Origin: Rhodobacteraceae bacterium REDSEA-S34_B6
GTDB lineage: Bacteria; Pseudomonadota; Alphaproteobacteria; Rhodobacterales; Rhodobacteraceae
Assembly (NCBI GenBank): GCA_001627925.1
Contig: LUQC01000110.1
Location: 1-54,735, forward strand
Direction of reading: 5' to 3'
Length of the DNA stretch: 54,735 bases
Made by a program: the position numbers and the translations under genes. Shown here one piece after another: positions 18,871 through 27,649 of this stretch. Each line of letters opens with the position of its first letter. The first letter of the stretch is position 1. The notes beneath the pieces were generated by a model that worked only from the letters and a program-made list of their open reading frames with translations, had not been told where the DNA came from and searched no databases.

Positions 18871-19671
18871 CTAATTATTTTTATCATGGATGCCGTTCCT
18901 AAAATTTTTACGCACTTGTAAGAGCTCTGCCAGTATTGAAAGCGAAATTTCTTCCGGCGTAACTGCACCAATATCTAAACCTGCAGGTGCTTTTATTTTT
19001 CTAATATGTGAATCAGCCAAACCACTTTCAGCAAGCTTAGTTTTCAGAGAAGAAAATTTTCTTTTGCTACCAACAAATGAAACAAATGTAGGGTTTGAAT
19101 TTATTGCATCAGATAGTGCCTTTAGATCATTATTACCCTGGGTCGCGACCACAACGACAACTAATTTGTTCGATGTATTCGTCTCTTCTGGATCATCTTT
19201 GGCGATTCTAACCGACCAGCCGAATTGAGGTGCAAGTTTTTTGATAGCCTGTGCTACAGGTGCCTTACCATATATTACTAGTTGAGGCGCTGGAGTATGA
19301 GGTTCGATGAAAATATCTACCGTTCCTTCCGATGGGCACCCATTTTTTGAAATCTTTTTACCCTCATACTCCTCGCCAACGCTGGCTCCAAGTTCTTCGA
19401 TCGCATCTTGAGGCATCACTGAAATTAGTTGAGGGGATCCCATTTCTATCGCAGTGATGGTTGCCTTCGCCACAGATGAACGGATGCAGCCCCCGCCTAT
19501 CCATCCTTTTATAATTTGCCCATCCGAGGATATTATTGCCTTTGCGCCAGGTTTAGCAGAGGTAGCACCCGCTGTTCTTATTACAGTTGCGTAGGCAAAT
19601 GCCTGTCCAGAAGATGCCAATCCCTGAGCTAAATCCAAAATACTTTTATCTTCATTTTCAACTTTATTCAT
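18871..19671 (-). CDS. XdhC/CoxF-CoxI family maturation protein for molybdenum hydroxylases
   Basis: XdhC-type proteins carry and sulfurate the molybdenum cofactor before it enters xanthine-dehydrogenase-family enzymes; in cox clusters this role is played by CoxF/CoxI. The N-terminal XdhC domain has ATVIRTAGATSAKPGAKAIISSDG and GWIGGGCIRSSV; the C-terminal Rossmann-like domain has LVIYGKAPVAQAIKKL, FVGSKRKFSSLK and PAGLDIGAVTPEEISLSILAELL. The start overlaps the coxE stop (ATGA), so translation is coupled. I cannot tell CoxF from CoxI. Confidence 0.9.
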   Translation of the reverse strand: MNKVENEDKSILDLAQGLASSGQAFAYATVIRTAGATSAKPGAKAIISSDGQIIKGWIGGGCIRSSVAKATITAIEMGSPQLISVMPQDAIEELGASVGEEYEGKKISKNGCPSEGTVDIFIEPHTPAPQLVIYGKAPVAQAIKKLAPQFGWSVRIAKDDPEETNTSNKLVVVVVATQGNNDLKALSDAINSNPTFVSFVGSKRKFSSLKTKLAESGLADSHIRKIKAPAGLDIGAVTPEEISLSILAELLQVRKNFRNGIHDKNN

Positions 19672-20870
19672 AGCTTCGCCAACTCCTCGTCTAGAGCAGC
19701 CAAATCATTCAAAGTATTGGCCGCAGAGAATAAATCAAGGTAAGGAAGGGACGCCGCCATCGAAGCAGTAACAGGTGCATAATCTTTCCAGCCTTTTAGA
19801 GGATTTAGCCAGATTATTTTACAGCCCCGCTTTTTTAAATTTACTAGCGCTTCTACCAAATCATTAACGTTATTTGAGTCGTAACCATCTGACAAAATGA
19901 TGACTACACTTCTGCTGTTTACAAACCGACGCGCATAGGTTCTTGAAAATTTTTTTATACTATAACCTATCCTTGAGCCACCACCAAAACCGTTCGCAAG
20001 AAGAGATAGTTTTTCCATTGACCGGCCGGTATTTTCGTCTTTTAGTGCATCGGTAACCCGTACAAGCTCCGTATGGAATAGATAAGCGTCTGTATTTTGA
20101 TCATTTCGCATCAATGCCGAAAGAAAAGCTAAAAATATTTTTGAATAAACATTCATAGACCCAGAAACATCACATAATGCCACTATTCTTTTAGGCCGAT
20201 CTGGCTTGGATTTATTAATCAACTTAAAAGGATCTCCCCCTGTCGAGAGGCTCCGACGAATAGTTTTACGAAAGTCCAACACCTGACCTTTCCTTGAGCT
20301 AATTAGCCTTCTTGACCGCTTGTCACACAGAGCTTTACCAATCCTTATTGCAACTTCCATTGCATCATCAATTTCTTGATTAGTAACAAATTCACGTAAA
20401 TCTTTTTGCATCTTTGAAGCTTTTTCTACCGCAACAAGCTCACCTTCTCTTTGATCGTTCAAAATAGCTGTGTCTTCATCAGGCTCACTTGGTGCACCCG
20501 AAGAGCTATCCGACTTGTCTATAGCTTTATCATCAGCCTCTGAATCACCAGCCTCTGAAACCATTTCTTTTTCATTGGGAACGTTACCGTTTGGAATTAC
20601 TTTTTGCTTTACACGTCCAGAATCCATCCAATAACTATCGAACAAATCTTCAAAGCGGCGAGATTCATCAAGATTTCCAACGCATAGTGGTTTTAATGAG
20701 CGTCTCACTTCAAATGGATCACTCATATTTATTCGGTCTAGGATGGTAAGTGCAGTTTCAACTTCTGAAACACCTAATTTTAGATTATTAAATCTTAAAT
20801 GAGAAAAGAAACCAACTATCCGAGCAGATGGCCCAGTATCTCGAGCAGCAAATTTACTAATACGACTCAT
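19668..20870 (-). CDS. coxE: CoxE, VWA-domain CO dehydrogenase maturation protein
   Basis: CoxE works with the AAA+ protein CoxD to build the Cu-S-Mo active site of CO dehydrogenase. I place the start at the ATG at 20870 (MSRISKFAARDTGPSARIVGF), which overlaps the coxD stop as ATGA; the frame extends further upstream but only into coxD. The von Willebrand A domain has the MIDAS motif DVSGSM (region PKRIVALCDVSGSMNVYSK) and later IILSDGYDSN. The linker near residues 125-160 is rich in Asp, Glu and Ser. About 400 residues, as expected. Confidence 0.93.
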   Translation of the reverse strand: MSRISKFAARDTGPSARIVGFFSHLRFNNLKLGVSEVETALTILDRINMSDPFEVRRSLKPLCVGNLDESRRFEDLFDSYWMDSGRVKQKVIPNGNVPNEKEMVSEAGDSEADDKAIDKSDSSSGAPSEPDEDTAILNDQREGELVAVEKASKMQKDLREFVTNQEIDDAMEVAIRIGKALCDKRSRRLISSRKGQVLDFRKTIRRSLSTGGDPFKLINKSKPDRPKRIVALCDVSGSMNVYSKIFLAFLSALMRNDQNTDAYLFHTELVRVTDALKDENTGRSMEKLSLLANGFGGGSRIGYSIKKFSRTYARRFVNSRSVVIILSDGYDSNNVNDLVEALVNLKKRGCKIIWLNPLKGWKDYAPVTASMAASLPYLDLFSAANTLNDLAALDEELAKL

Positions 20871-21622
20871 GCAGCTTGTCCTGCTATGCGCTGTGCAACC
20901 TCTGTCGTGATATTCCACTGGTCCGTCTTTGTTTTAAGCAATGTGGTCATGGCTGACTGAAGTATTTCAGGATCATGAGATAAATCGTTAACACCTAGGC
21001 CTATTAAAGCGGCAGAAAAATCTAACATTTCAGCGATACCGGGCGTTTTTTCCAAATCCTCCTTACGTAATTTCTGCACAAAATCTATAATCTGGCTTGC
21101 AAGTAAGAAGTCAATATTAGGCTGTCTAGCTTTTAAAATTTCTATCTCAGTAGTACGATCAGGATATTCCACATAACTATATAGACACCTCCGTCTTAAA
21201 GCATCAGACAGGTCCCTAGTACCGTTTGAGGTAAGGATGACAATTGGCTTGGTCACGGAGTTTATCGTGCCTAACTCAGGAATTGAGACCTGATAATCAG
21301 ATAAAATTTCTAGTAAAAATGCTTCAAATTCTTCATCTGCCCTATCGATTTCGTCAATTAAAAGAATCGGGGACTTATCTTGCGTTATTGACATTAGAAG
21401 TGGACGGGCTGAGTCTAGACCTTCATAACATTGCAATCTGATTAGTTTGGTTGATCGGGCTTGAGAAAGTGCTCTTGCAAGCTCTGTCTTTCCAACTCCC
21501 GCAGAACCTTCTAACAACAGTGGGCGTTCCAATGATAAGGCAAGCTGAATTGCAACTACTAATTCGTCCGACGCAATATAACTTTGCTCAGCCAGTGCTG
21601 CTTGAAGTTTTTTCCATTCCAT
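20867..21622 (-). CDS. coxD: CoxD, MoxR-type AAA+ ATPase for CO dehydrogenase maturation
   Basis: AAA+ chaperone needed to insert sulfur and copper into the CO dehydrogenase centre. Walker A is GSAGVGKTEL, Walker B is PILLIDEIDRADEEFEAFLLEIL, and the MoxR features VILTSNGTRDLSDALRRRCLYSYVEYPD are clear. I chose the ATG at 21622 (MEWKKLQAALAEQ); a TTG 12 bases earlier is possible but lies only three bases past a strong hairpin. About 251 residues. It begins 49 bases after coxL and overlaps coxE. Confidence 0.93.
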   Translation of the reverse strand: MEWKKLQAALAEQSYIASDELVVAIQLALSLERPLLLEGSAGVGKTELARALSQARSTKLIRLQCYEGLDSARPLLMSITQDKSPILLIDEIDRADEEFEAFLLEILSDYQVSIPELGTINSVTKPIVILTSNGTRDLSDALRRRCLYSYVEYPDRTTEIEILKARQPNIDFLLASQIIDFVQKLRKEDLEKTPGIAEMLDFSAALIGLGVNDLSHDPEILQSAMTTLLKTKTDQWNITTEVAQRIAGQAA

Positions 21623-21637
21623 TACGCAGTCCAATCT

Positions 21638-21663
21638 AGTGAGGGCTCTTCTGAGCCCTCACT
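21638..21663 (-). repeat. Strong hairpin between coxL and coxD
   Basis: A perfect 11-base inverted repeat AGTGAGGGCTC / GAGCCCTCACT with a four-base loop, filling most of the gap between the coxL stop and the coxD start. On the transcribed minus strand it is followed by AGATTGGACTG rather than T-residues, so it is not a standard terminator. It is well placed to stabilise the upstream coxMSL message or reduce read-through into coxDE. Confidence 0.8.
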
Positions 21664-21671
21664 ATATCTTA

Positions 21672-24089
21672 TTAGCCATGCAATCCAAGATCATTAGCTG
21701 TTTTCCAGATACGCCAATGATCGTGCGGCATATGCACTTGACGAAGGCCAAATGCTCTAAAAGCATCATGCACCGCATTTGAAAATGCTGGAACACCACC
21801 AACATTTGGACTTTCGCCAACACCCTTCGCACCGATTGGATGGTGAGGACTTGGAGTTGTTGTATGGTCAGTTGTGTAATTCGGCGTTTCCCATGCTGTG
21901 GGTAAAAAGAAATCCATAAGGGTCCCGGTCTTAACATTACCCATATTATCATATGCTATTTCTTGTCCCATGGCTATTGCCAGGGCTTCTGTAAGACCAC
22001 CATGAACCTGACCTTCAATGATCATTGGATTAATACGGGTACCGCAGTCATCTAAAGCATAAAACTGACGAATTTCGTGTTCACCTGTGTCAACATCAAT
22101 TTCCATTACACAGATATACGCTCCAAAAGGATAGGTCATATTCGGCGGATCATAATAGCTCACTGCTTCAAGACCCGGTTCAATGCCTGGAATTGCCTGA
22201 TTATAAGCAGCAAAAGCTATCTCCTTCATAGTTTTGAAACGCTCGGGCGCCCCTTTAACAACAAAGCGATCTACATCGAACTCAACGTCATCATCATGTA
22301 CCTCAAGCATATACGCTGCAATCATCTGTGCCTTAGCACGAATTTTCCTGCCCGCCATAGCTGTTGCCGCACCCGCTACTGGTGTTGAACGAGATCCATA
22401 CGTGCCTAAACCATAAGGCGCCGTATCGGTATCTCCTTCTTCGATAGTAATGGAGTCAGCGGGCAATCCAATTTCTGAAGCCAAAATCTGCGCAAATGTA
22501 GTCGCATGGCCCTGACCTTGGCTAATTGTGCCGAGGCGCGCAATCGCTGAGCCAGTTGGGTGAATACGAATTTCACAACTGTCAAACATTCCTAAACCCA
22601 GAATATCACAATTCTTTACTGGCCCCGCACCAACGATTTCAGTAAAATGTGTCAAGCCAATACCTAAAAGTTTTCGGGTCTTGCCTGCTTTGAAATCTTC
22701 AACACGCTGTGCTTGTTCTTTTCTAAGATCATCATATCCAACAGCCACCAACGCCTTGTCCCATGCTGTATGATAATCACCACTATCGTATTCCCAGCCT
22801 AGAGCTGAGGTGTATGGGAATTGATCCTGCTTTATGAAATTAATGCGTCTCAATTCGGCAGCATCCATATTAAGCTCTATGGCTAAGACTTCGATCATCC
22901 TTTCGATAAAATAAGCAGCCTCTGTAACTCTAAATGAGCATCGATACGCAACGCCACCTGGTGCCTTGTTGGTGTAGACACCATCAACAGCCAAATATGC
23001 TGTAGGAATATCGTAGGAACCAGTACAGATGTTCATGAAACCAGCAGGAAACTTAGTTGGATCAGCACAAGCATCGAACCCACCGTGGTCCGCTGTTGTG
23101 TGGCACCAGAGACCAGTGATTTTGCCTTCTTTCGTTGCACTTATCTTACCCTTCATCCAGTAGTCTCTGGCGAAAGCCGTAGTCATCAAGTTCTCCATAC
23201 GGTCTTCCACCCATTTGACTGGTAATCCAGTAACTATGGATGCAACTACCGAACATACGTAACCTGGATAAGCTCCAACCTTGTTACCAAAACCACCGCC
23301 AATATCAGGAGAAATTACTCTGATATTATGCTCTTCAAGACCTGAAATCAAACTGACAACCGTCCTTATAGCGTGAGGTGCTTGAAAAGTCCCGTACAGC
23401 GTTAACTTTCCGTTAACTTTATCCATAGACGCTACGCACCCGCATGTTTCAAGGGGACAAGGGTGAGTTCGATGATAATAAACCATCTCTTCAGCAACTA
23501 CATCTGATGAATCAAGAACTTGCTCAGTTGCTTCCTTTTCACCTACTTCCCAGGTAAAAATATGATTATGGTGCTTTCTAGGCCCATGAGCCCCATCGGC
23601 TTTTGGATCCAAATCTTCACGCAAAACTACGTCAGATTTAAGTGCTTCAAACGGATCAACCAGAACAGGAAGCTCTTCATATTCAACCTCCACTAACTCT
23701 GCCCCATCGGCTGCGATATAGCGATCCTTTGCAACTACATAAGCAACTTCTTGGCCCTGAAACAGTACTTTTCCATCAGCAAGAACCATTTGCTTGTCAC
23801 CAGCCAAAGTTGGCATCCAATGTAGACCAAGAGGCTCTAAATCTTTTGCGGTCAATACCGCAAGAACGCCATCAAGAGCCATTGCCGCATCTGTATTAAT
23901 CGACTTGATACGAGCATGCGCATACGGCGATCGTACGAAATCCCCATGCAGCATTCCTTCCAATTTTATATCGTCTACATAGTTGCCTTTACCTTGTGTA
24001 AAACGCAAATCCTCAACACGTTTTCTTGAGGATCCCAACCCTTTGAGATTAGCCTGCCGTTCATTTCTATCGGGCGTCATATCATTCAT
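21672..24089 (-). CDS. coxL: CoxL, form I aerobic carbon monoxide dehydrogenase large subunit
   Basis: Molybdenum-copper subunit that oxidises CO to CO2. The active-site loop reads AYRCSFR, with the copper-binding cysteine at residue 384; this is the form I (true CO dehydrogenase) signature AYXCSFR, as opposed to AYRGAGR in form II. The 805-residue length and the motifs [47 protein letters not shown] and [12 protein letters not shown] are typical of the molybdopterin-binding domains. The ATG overlaps the coxS stop (ATGA). It should form a (LMS)2 complex on the cytoplasmic side of the membrane. Confidence 0.97.
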   Translation of the reverse strand: MNDMTPDRNERQANLKGLGSSRKRVEDLRFTQGKGNYVDDIKLEGMLHGDFVRSPYAHARIKSINTDAAMALDGVLAVLTAKDLEPLGLHWMPTLAGDKQMVLADGKVLFQGQEVAYVVAKDRYIAADGAELVEVEYEELPVLVDPFEALKSDVVLREDLDPKADGAHGPRKHHNHIFTWEVGEKEATEQVLDSSDVVAEEMVYYHRTHPCPLETCGCVASMDKVNGKLTLYGTFQAPHAIRTVVSLISGLEEHNIRVISPDIGGGFGNKVGAYPGYVCSVVASIVTGLPVKWVEDRMENLMTTAFARDYWMKGKISATKEGKITGLWCHTTADHGGFDACADPTKFPAGFMNICTGSYDIPTAYLAVDGVYTNKAPGGVAYRCSFRVTEAAYFIERMIEVLAIELNMDAAELRRINFIKQDQFPYTSALGWEYDSGDYHTAWDKALVAVGYDDLRKEQAQRVEDFKAGKTRKLLGIGLTHFTEIVGAGPVKNCDILGLGMFDSCEIRIHPTGSAIARLGTISQGQGHATTFAQILASEIGLPADSITIEEGDTDTAPYGLGTYGSRSTPVAGAATAMAGRKIRAKAQMIAAYMLEVHDDDVEFDVDRFVVKGAPERFKTMKEIAFAAYNQAIPGIEPGLEAVSYYDPPNMTYPFGAYICVMEIDVDTGEHEIRQFYALDDCGTRINPMIIEGQVHGGLTEALAIAMGQEIAYDNMGNVKTGTLMDFFLPTAWETPNYTTDHTTTPSPHHPIGAKGVGESPNVGGVPAFSNAVHDAFRAFGLRQVHMPHDHWRIWKTANDLGLHG

Positions 24090-24580
24090 TGCGCTGCCTC
24101 CTTAGCACTATTCATTTCACTGGCTGCCGCCATTATTGATTTAACGATATTCTGATAACCTGTGCAGCGACAGAGATTTCCTGCCATACCAAACCGCACC
24201 TGTTCTTCAGTTGGATTTGGAATTTCTTCAAGTAACTTCGCAGCTCTCATGATCATCCCTGGTGTACAATAACCGCATTGTAAACCGTGATGTTCGCGAA
24301 AAGCTTCCTGCAAGACGTGCAGGTTATCGGGGCTTCCCATGCCTTCGACAGTGGTCAGCTCAGCGCCATCTGCTTGTGCAACAAACATCGTACAAGACTT
24401 AACCGATTTCCCATTCAAGGTAACTGTGCAAACGCCACAATGCCCAGTCTCACAACCTACATGAGAGCCCGTCAAATTTAGCCGTTCTCGTAATGCGTGA
24501 ACCAATAATTCTCTAGGCTCAGCCAAGAACTCATGATCTTCACCATTTACTTTCAATTTTATTTGCATTTTTCCTGACAT
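24086..24580 (-). CDS. coxS: CoxS, CO dehydrogenase iron-sulfur small subunit
   Basis: Carries two [2Fe-2S] clusters that pass electrons from the Mo-Cu centre to FAD. The N-terminal plant-ferredoxin-like domain has [14 protein letters not shown] and a later SVKSC; the C-terminal domain has [12 protein letters not shown] and [11 protein letters not shown], giving the expected eight cysteines. I chose the ATG at 24580 ([13 protein letters not shown], 164 residues) because AGGGAGA lies eight bases before it; an upstream in-frame GTG would overlap coxM and has no such site. Confidence 0.95.
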   Translation of the reverse strand: MSGKMQIKLKVNGEDHEFLAEPRELLVHALRERLNLTGSHVGCETGHCGVCTVTLNGKSVKSCTMFVAQADGAELTTVEGMGSPDNLHVLQEAFREHHGLQCGYCTPGMIMRAAKLLEEIPNPTEEQVRFGMAGNLCRCTGYQNIVKSIMAAASEMNSAKEAAQ

Positions 24581-24591
24581 CAAATTTCTCC

Positions 24592-25443
24592 CTAAGCTCG
24601 TTGCCACGCACGCTCAATAGCACGTGAGAGCACTACAGCTGCGGCATGTTTTTTGAATTCGACTGGACCCCTGTTATCCTCAGCAGGATCTATCGCATCA
24701 ATCATAGAATTAACTGCGTTTTTAATATCCTCCGCTGACACTGAAGTTCCGATGAGGCTGTCAGACGCAGCGGCACAAAAAACTGGTGTATCGCTTAAAT
24801 TAGTCATTGCGATCGAAGCTTCTTTACACGTCGAACCGTCCTTGGAAATTATGACTGCGGCGGCTGCAGTGGCATAGTCACCAATTTTTCTCTTCTGTTT
24901 TTCGTAAGCATAACCACCTTTCGGAGCGTCAAATGTGACTGCAACCATTACTTCATCATCTTCTCTCTCAGTCATGTAAGCCGCGTGATAGAAATCTCGC
25001 GCTTTCACTTCTCGCTCCCCATTTGGACCACGTAGAATAAACGTAGCATCTAGGCACTGCATCAATCCGGGCATATCATTTCCCGGGTCACCGTTTGCCA
25101 CATTCCCACCAACAGTACCCATGTAACGTACCTGCGGGTCAGCAATTTGCAGCGAGGCTTCCTTCAGTATAGGCGCAGAAGAAGCCAGGGACGCGTTGTC
25201 TATGATGTCTGCCTGGGTAGTCATTGCTCCAATACGAATAGTTGAGCCACTATCAATACCCGTAAGTTCACTAATACTTTGAAGATCAATTAAATGTGGA
25301 ACCTCTGCCATTCTCAACTTCATGAGTGGTATTAAACTGTGGCCACCTGCTATTACCCGGGCGTCGTCTCCGTGCTCCTGCAATAACGATATAACGCCGT
25401 TCAAATCATTTGGTCTGTGGTAGTCAAAAGCTGCTGGAATCAT
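24592..25443 (-). CDS. coxM: CoxM, CO dehydrogenase FAD-binding medium subunit
   Basis: Binds FAD and hands electrons from CO oxidation to the respiratory chain. FAD motifs of the family are both present: [14 protein letters not shown] (about residue 32) and [14 protein letters not shown] (about residue 111). The start is set at the ATG at 25443 ([21 protein letters not shown], 283 residues), preceded by AGGGGAGA; an upstream in-frame TTG would add 14 residues not expected in the family. It is followed by coxS after 11 bases. Confidence 0.95.
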   Translation of the reverse strand: MIPAAFDYHRPNDLNGVISLLQEHGDDARVIAGGHSLIPLMKLRMAEVPHLIDLQSISELTGIDSGSTIRIGAMTTQADIIDNASLASSAPILKEASLQIADPQVRYMGTVGGNVANGDPGNDMPGLMQCLDATFILRGPNGEREVKARDFYHAAYMTEREDDEVMVAVTFDAPKGGYAYEKQKRKIGDYATAAAAVIISKDGSTCKEASIAMTNLSDTPVFCAAASDSLIGTSVSAEDIKNAVNSMIDAIDPAEDNRGPVEFKKHAAAVVLSRAIERAWQRA

Positions 25444-25546
25444 TTTTTTTATTCTCCCCTGAACCCAATTGGGGGACCGTCTCAAAACTTCAGATAGATT
25501 TCTTCAAATAATGAATAGTTACCGAATTTTTTGCACGAAATGCGCC

Positions 25547-26674
25547 TTATTTCGCGCCAATGGTACCTGGAGTGGTAATTATTGCTTCTTGAGCAGCTTT
25601 AAGCTTTGATCTGCTTACAGGTATTCTGGGTGCCATTGGAGTCCCGAATACACAGTACCCTTTGTCCTTTAACCGCTCAAAGCGATCCACGCGTGCTGAA
25701 TTTACAATATAGCTCCGATGAACCTTGATGAACCCAAAGCTCTCTAGCCTGCGGTCTACTTCTGTAATTGGCCATACGCAGAAATATTTTTCTTTTTCAG
25801 TATAGACTTGGGAGTAATGTCCATCCGCTCTAATTGCCAATACATCTCTTAAAGGGATAAAAACCTTCGCACCATCACGTTCACAAGGAATATGTTGAGG
25901 GCCTGAGTTAATTCCTGCATCTGGCCGTTTGTTATCTCCAACACTTTTAACATTTGTGACATTTGGGGACAAAAAGGTTGAACTGACCCATAAAAATAAA
26001 CATAAAATAATAAAGCTCGATATCACTACAATAACTGCCAAAGCTTCATTGCTTATTAAGGGGCCAAATTCTGTCATTGCTGAAACCTCTACGAACTTTG
26101 TATTTAAAATTGCGAGAAAATGAACAGATACCACCGCAATGCCAAAGCAAATCGTAGCTAAAAATATATTACGATTATTGCGCTCTTTGTAGGCTACCCA
26201 AAAGGCGAGTCCACAAGAAAAAAATGCTACAGAAGAGGAGAGTGCTAATCCCTGCACCGAGTAAACTGGTTTACACAACTGCAAACCAGCCATTCCAATA
26301 TAATGCATAAGAAGTATTCCAGCGCCTACAATACATCCGGCCAGAATTATAGTGAAAGAAGTTCTTACAAAGAAATGTAAGATCATAAGCGCCACTGCTA
26401 CAACCAATATTGCTATTAATGCAGATGCCAGGGTTATTGCAGCGTCATAAAACACCGACACTGGAAGGCTTAGACCCAACATAGCTACAAAATGCATAGA
26501 CCAGATGCCACCGCCAAGTGCTACGGCAGCCATGGAAACAGAAATTTTTCGTTGCACTATGGTTTTTGCTGATAGATTTTGTGTTAGAGTGAATCCGGTA
26601 AATCCCGATACAACGGCTAAAACGAGAGATAGTGCAACCAGCGTGTGGTCATGTGAATAAGACAAATAATCCAT
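25547..26674 (-). CDS. coxC: CoxC-like membrane sensor: MHYT domain fused to LytTR DNA-binding domain
   Basis: A membrane-anchored transcription factor. Residues about 1-235 form seven hydrophobic helices with MHYT motifs: MHFVAM (60-65), MHYIGM (123-128) and a degenerate VHFLAI (184-189). MHYT domains are proposed to bind a metal and sense diatomic gases such as CO or O2. Residues about 265-370 are a LytTR domain (RDVLAIRADGHYSQVYTEKE, then FIKVHRSYIVNSARVDRFERL). CoxC of Oligotropha has the same two-part design. First gene of the cox cluster, 103 bases before coxM, so it is likely the local CO-responsive regulator. Confidence 0.88.
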   Translation of the reverse strand: MDYLSYSHDHTLVALSLVLAVVSGFTGFTLTQNLSAKTIVQRKISVSMAAVALGGGIWSMHFVAMLGLSLPVSVFYDAAITLASALIAILVVAVALMILHFFVRTSFTIILAGCIVGAGILLMHYIGMAGLQLCKPVYSVQGLALSSSVAFFSCGLAFWVAYKERNNRNIFLATICFGIAVVSVHFLAILNTKFVEVSAMTEFGPLISNEALAVIVVISSFIILCLFLWVSSTFLSPNVTNVKSVGDNKRPDAGINSGPQHIPCERDGAKVFIPLRDVLAIRADGHYSQVYTEKEKYFCVWPITEVDRRLESFGFIKVHRSYIVNSARVDRFERLKDKGYCVFGTPMAPRIPVSRSKLKAAQEAIITTPGTIGAK

Positions 26675-26735
26675 GCGTCATTCTTTAAGCTAGCAAAATC
26701 AGCTGGCACTACAGTATTCCCACGAAAGGGAAACA

Positions 26736-26760
26736 TGCCTTAGTCCCATAAAATAAGGCA
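26736..26760. promoter_or_regulatory. Palindrome in the control region upstream of the cox cluster
   Basis: TGCCTTA (26736-26742) and TAAGGCA (26754-26760) form a perfect 7-base inverted repeat with an 11-base spacer, 62 bases upstream of the coxC start in the 166-base gap to the divergent ICMT-like gene. The spacing puts the two half-sites on about the same helix face, as for a dimeric regulator. The LytTR protein encoded next door is the obvious candidate binder. Confidence 0.45.
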
Positions 26761-26840
26761 ACCTGCCTGAAGAGCAACTTATTTTAAAAATTATTGGTAA
26801 GGGATATTTAAATTTTTATATTAAAATCTAGTTCCCTGAG

Positions 26841-27647
26841 ATGGAGAAAAGTAGAACAAAAAAAATTCGATCTTTCATTGAATTGATCCTCAGCGCGCTT
26901 TCGCCTAAGGCGAGAGGGATAAATCTAGCCTATGCATATCTTTATGGGATAACTTGCCACTTCATGTTTACCATTGCAGTGATCGCGATGATTTATCATA
27001 TGTTCTACGGCATGCAAGAAAGCTATGGAAATCTTGAGGGCGCGTTAGCAATAATGGCTAATGGAGCACTAATTTTGCAGTTCCCACTAGCACATTCTTT
27101 TTTATTATCCCAGCGCGGTCAAAAGATACTGAGCTTACTTGGCCCTAAGGACTTAGCCATAAGCTTGTCTACAACAAGCTTTACTATTGTAGCCTCGATA
27201 CAGTTGTTCGCATTATTTATGTTGTGGTCACCGAGCAAAATTGTCTTCGAACTACCCTTCGAGTTTTTAATATACATCTTACCTATTCTTTATTGTCTGT
27301 CTTGGTTTTTATTAATTGTTGCAACCATAGATGCTGGTTTGGAAGTTCAATCTGGGGCACTCGGATGGATCTCGGTTTTGGCTAGAAAGAAGCCCAAATT
27401 TCCCGAACTCCCCACAACTGGCCTATATAGAGTAATCAGGCATCCAATTTATGCGTCTTTTTTTCTTGCTGTACTAACTGTCCCAACTTGGTCTGCAGAC
27501 CAATTCGTCGTTTCACTGATATTAGGTGCATACTGTATTTTTGCCCCAATCTTAAAAGACCGTAGGTTGATTGATCGCCACGGTGAAAAATATTTGAGAT
27601 ACAAAAATACCACTCCATATATGCTTCCTAGCAAAAGAATTAAGTAG
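26841..27647 (+). CDS. ICMT/PEMT-like integral membrane methyltransferase-family protein
   Basis: A 268-residue protein with five to six hydrophobic helices. The C-terminal part matches the isoprenylcysteine-methyltransferase/phospholipid-methyltransferase pattern: TTGLYRVIRHPIYASFF, then LKDRRLIDRHGEKYLRYKNTTPYMLP, where the RHP and the E...Y..Y elements bind SAM in the family. Substrate unknown; bacterial members act on lipids, thiols or small molecules, or have no known activity. It diverges from coxC and converges with the ABC1-family kinase gene, separated by two bases. Confidence 0.75.
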   Translation: MEKSRTKKIRSFIELILSALSPKARGINLAYAYLYGITCHFMFTIAVIAMIYHMFYGMQESYGNLEGALAIMANGALILQFPLAHSFLLSQRGQKILSLLGPKDLAISLSTTSFTIVASIQLFALFMLWSPSKIVFELPFEFLIYILPILYCLSWFLLIVATIDAGLEVQSGALGWISVLARKKPKFPELPTTGLYRVIRHPIYASFFLAVLTVPTWSADQFVVSLILGAYCIFAPILKDRRLIDRHGEKYLRYKNTTPYMLPSKRIK

Positions 27648-27649
27648 AG

